Part shown: positions 13,788-15,244 of the stretch, one piece after another
How positions within the stretch are numbered: the first letter of the stretch is position 1
Layout: each line of letters opens with the position of its first letter
Origin: Desulfobulbus sp.
GTDB taxonomy: Bacteria > Desulfobacterota > Desulfobulbia > Desulfobulbales > Desulfobulbaceae
Reading direction: 5' to 3'
Length of the DNA: 15,244 nucleotides
Assembly: GCA_011051825.1 (NCBI GenBank)
Contig: DRKH01000282.1
Span: 1 to 15,244 of the forward strand
Translations under genes and position numbers: made by a program
Notes under the pieces: generated by a model
Databases searched by the model: none
The model's input: only the letters and a program-made list of their open reading frames with translations
Told to the model about the DNA's origin: nothing

Positions 13788-14750
13788 ATGGATCACATCT
13801 TCGGCCCGGTCAATTCCAGGCGACTTGGTCGTTCACTGGGCATTGATCTTCTTCCTAAGAAAATATGTAACCTGAACTGTATCTACTGTGAAGTGGGGGC
13901 GACCACAACCTTGACCTGCGAGCGGGGGGAGTATGTCGCAACGGAAGAGATTTTAGCAGAGATCGACGCTTATTTCGCCGACGCTGATCGGCTGGCTGCC
14001 ATTGATATCGTCACCGTGACGGCAAGCGGCGAGCCCACTCTGCATTCGGGTTTTGGTACAATCCTTGCCCACCTGAAAGAAACGACCGGCAAACCGATAG
14101 CGGTGCTGACCAACGGCACAACCCTGATGAACGCGCAGGTCCGGAAGGAACTTGCCCTGGCCGATGTGGTTATTCCATCGCTTGACTCCGCCCGGATAGA
14201 GAGTTTCAGGAAGCTGGACCGCCCCGCAACCTGTCTCGATCTTGGGGAGATAATCCAGGGGCTGATTCTTTTTTCCCATGAGTACCAGGGCAAGCTCTGG
14301 CTCGAGATCCTGCTAGCCCGCGGGATCAATGATTCGGATGAGGATCTGGAGGCCCTGCAGGCGGTCTTGGGGAAGATGCGGGTTGATCGGATTCAGCTCA
14401 ACACCGTTGCCCGGCCGCCGCTGGAATCCTTTGCCCTCCCCGTCAGCGAGCAGCGGCTGCAGGAAATTTCGGCCCTGCTGCAAGAGCAAAACCCCGGAGT
14501 ACAGGTTGATCTGCTGGCCCAGGGGGCACCGACAAAAGATACAGCCTCAGCCGTATCCGCCGATGAACAAGTGGATATTGTTGATGAAATTATACAGATG
14601 TTGAAACGGCGGCCATGTACGGCCGCGGATATAAATAAGATCTTCCACTGTGGAGGTCTTGAAAAAGTTGAGCAGTACCTTGCACCACTTGTCCGATCAG
14701 GCAAGATTCACACCCGTCGCCACGGCGACAGGTTGTATTATCTGTTGTGA
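13788..14750 (+). CDS. Radical SAM protein of the COG0731 type
   Basis: This is a 320-residue iron-sulfur SAM enzyme. The N-terminus MDHIFGPVNSRRLGRSLGID is a family signature, followed by the cluster motif C27-x3-C31-x2-C34 (CNLNCIYC). Later radical SAM elements are VTVTASGEPTLHSGF and VLTNGTTL. COG0731 is named after the wyosine-synthesis enzyme of archaea, but bacterial members of this length are of unknown function and mostly annotated only as radical SAM. The last 60 residues (about 262-320, ADINKIF to RLYYLL) look like a winged helix. The start is set by the family signature; an in-frame Met 57 codons upstream would add poorly conserved-looking sequence. No strong ribosome site precedes 13788. 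Confidence 0.85.
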   Translation: MDHIFGPVNSRRLGRSLGIDLLPKKICNLNCIYCEVGATTTLTCERGEYVATEEILAEIDAYFADADRLAAIDIVTVTASGEPTLHSGFGTILAHLKETTGKPIAVLTNGTTLMNAQVRKELALADVVIPSLDSARIESFRKLDRPATCLDLGEIIQGLILFSHEYQGKLWLEILLARGINDSDEDLEALQAVLGKMRVDRIQLNTVARPPLESFALPVSEQRLQEISALLQEQNPGVQVDLLAQGAPTKDTASAVSADEQVDIVDEIIQMLKRRPCTAADINKIFHCGGLEKVEQYLAPLVRSGKIHTRRHGDRLYYLL

Positions 14751-14762
14751 GTTCAGTGGGAG

Positions 14763-14780
14763 CGGCGGCAGACGCCGTTT
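14763..14780 (+). terminator. Weak stem-loop after the radical SAM gene
   Basis: CGGCG (14763-14767) and CGCCG (14773-14777) form a 5-bp stem with a 5-base loop, followed by TTT, 13 bases after the stop codon. It is short for an intrinsic terminator. Confidence 0.25.
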
Positions 14781-14854
14781 CCGGCCGGTCGGCAGATCCA
14801 TTGAACCTTGAGAATGCTCTGTCCGGGCTTGATCTTGCGATAAGGGTGTTTTTT

Positions 14855-14866
14855 CGGTCATGACCG
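14855..14866. promoter_or_regulatory. Perfect 12-bp palindrome, possible operator
   Basis: CGGTCATGACCG is self-complementary and follows six T, about 60 bp before the next gene. It could be a regulator site. No regulator can be named. Confidence 0.2.
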
Positions 14867-14924
14867 GATCTGATCGAATGCAGCAGGTGTACTGGTTTCT
14901 AAAAAATTGTACGTAGGAATTTTC

Positions 14925-15244
14925 ATGACTGAAAAAAAGGAAACAGAAGCCTCTGGAAAGGCAAAAAAACAAAAAATTAAAAAGGCGACAACCGGTGCCT
15001 GGTGGAAAGGAGTTTCCAATCTGCTGGACAACAAGGACTCGCAGGATGATGCTGAATCCGGACCTGTAAAGGAACAGCCGGTCAAGGCGTCTGAAGCCAC
15101 CCGAAAACCACAGAGAAAGAAACGTTCCGCTCCGTCCGGGGCCAAAACGCTGCCCAAAAAAAAGGCGGAGTCCAAAAAAACGAAACAACCGGAAAAAACG
15201 GAAGAGTCGGAAACGCAGAAAGAGGCCAAACAGCAGAAAGAGAC
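14925..15244 (+). CDS. Lysine-rich protein, N-terminal part only (runs off right edge)
   Basis: An ATG at 14925, with TAGGAA eight bases before it, opens a frame that stays open for 106 codons to the window end. The visible part begins MTEKKETEASGKAKK and is dominated by Lys, Glu, Ala, Gln and Pro. There is one less-charged patch, about residues 24-36 (GAWWKGVSNLLDN). It has no signal peptide or membrane segment and appears intrinsically disordered. Such tails are common at the N-terminus of RNA-associated proteins such as RNase E/G, translation factors or DEAD-box helicases, but nothing seen here identifies which. The antisense frames over it are artefacts of its A-rich codons. Confidence 0.7.
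   Translation, partial: MTEKKETEASGKAKKQKIKKATTGAWWKGVSNLLDNKDSQDDAESGPVKEQPVKASEATRKPQRKKRSAPSGAKTLPKKKAESKKTKQPEKTEESETQKEAKQQKE

Noticed and set aside
14697..15188. Minus-strand open frame opposite the lysine-rich gene
   Set aside because: Its Phe/Ser-rich sequence is the mirror of A-rich lysine codons and it lacks a ribosome site.

Overview
The window looks like chromosome of a Gram-negative anaerobe that respires with inorganic sulfur or a similar acceptor. The evidence is a Tat-exported molybdopterin oxidoreductase of the polysulfide/thiosulfate reductase type with its four-cluster ferredoxin and TorD-like chaperone, plus an outer-membrane LPS assembly gene (lptD) and periplasmic lytic transglycosylases. 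The gene set and moderately high GC fit Desulfobulbales-like Desulfobacterota. That placement is inference; there is no rRNA or other phylogenetic marker here.

Layout. (1) Bases 1-4006: a minus-strand operon of torD-like chaperone, catalytic molybdoprotein and [4Fe-4S] ferredoxin. Just past its 3' end lies an exact 125-bp copy of an internal piece of the molybdoprotein gene, so a duplication or an assembly join sits at the left edge. (2) Bases 4007-5604: a repeat-rich stretch carrying one small plus-strand gene for an exported 117-residue protein. A MITE-like element (4470-4622, with 8-bp flanking direct repeats) lies just upstream of it. Downstream are a bidirectional terminator, a REP-like pair of hairpins, a remnant of what appears to be a second copy of the small gene's 3' end, and a perfect REPIN-type inverted pair. 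(3) Bases 5605-7506: two minus-strand genes, a CsgG-like secreted protein with a FlgT-like C-terminal domain, and a SAM hydroxide adenosyltransferase (DUF62). (4) Bases 7507-7819: a spacer with a further hairpin and a second copy of a 32-bp dispersed repeat. (5) Bases 7820-13491: a tight minus-strand envelope operon, lptD, DHH-family phosphoesterase, mltB, mltA, with gaps of only 9-15 bp. (6) Divergent from lptD: a plus-strand COG0731-type radical SAM gene, then the N-terminus of a very lysine-rich protein cut by the window edge.

The operons are conventional. The less ordinary material is non-coding: the MITE-like insertion next to the small exported gene, the decayed second copy of that gene's tail, the REP/REPIN structures, the duplicated molybdoprotein fragment, and a strong Shine-Dalgarno in the torD leader that is not followed by an ATG. 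I saw no convincing new defence or metabolic system. No tRNA, rRNA or CRISPR array was recognised.
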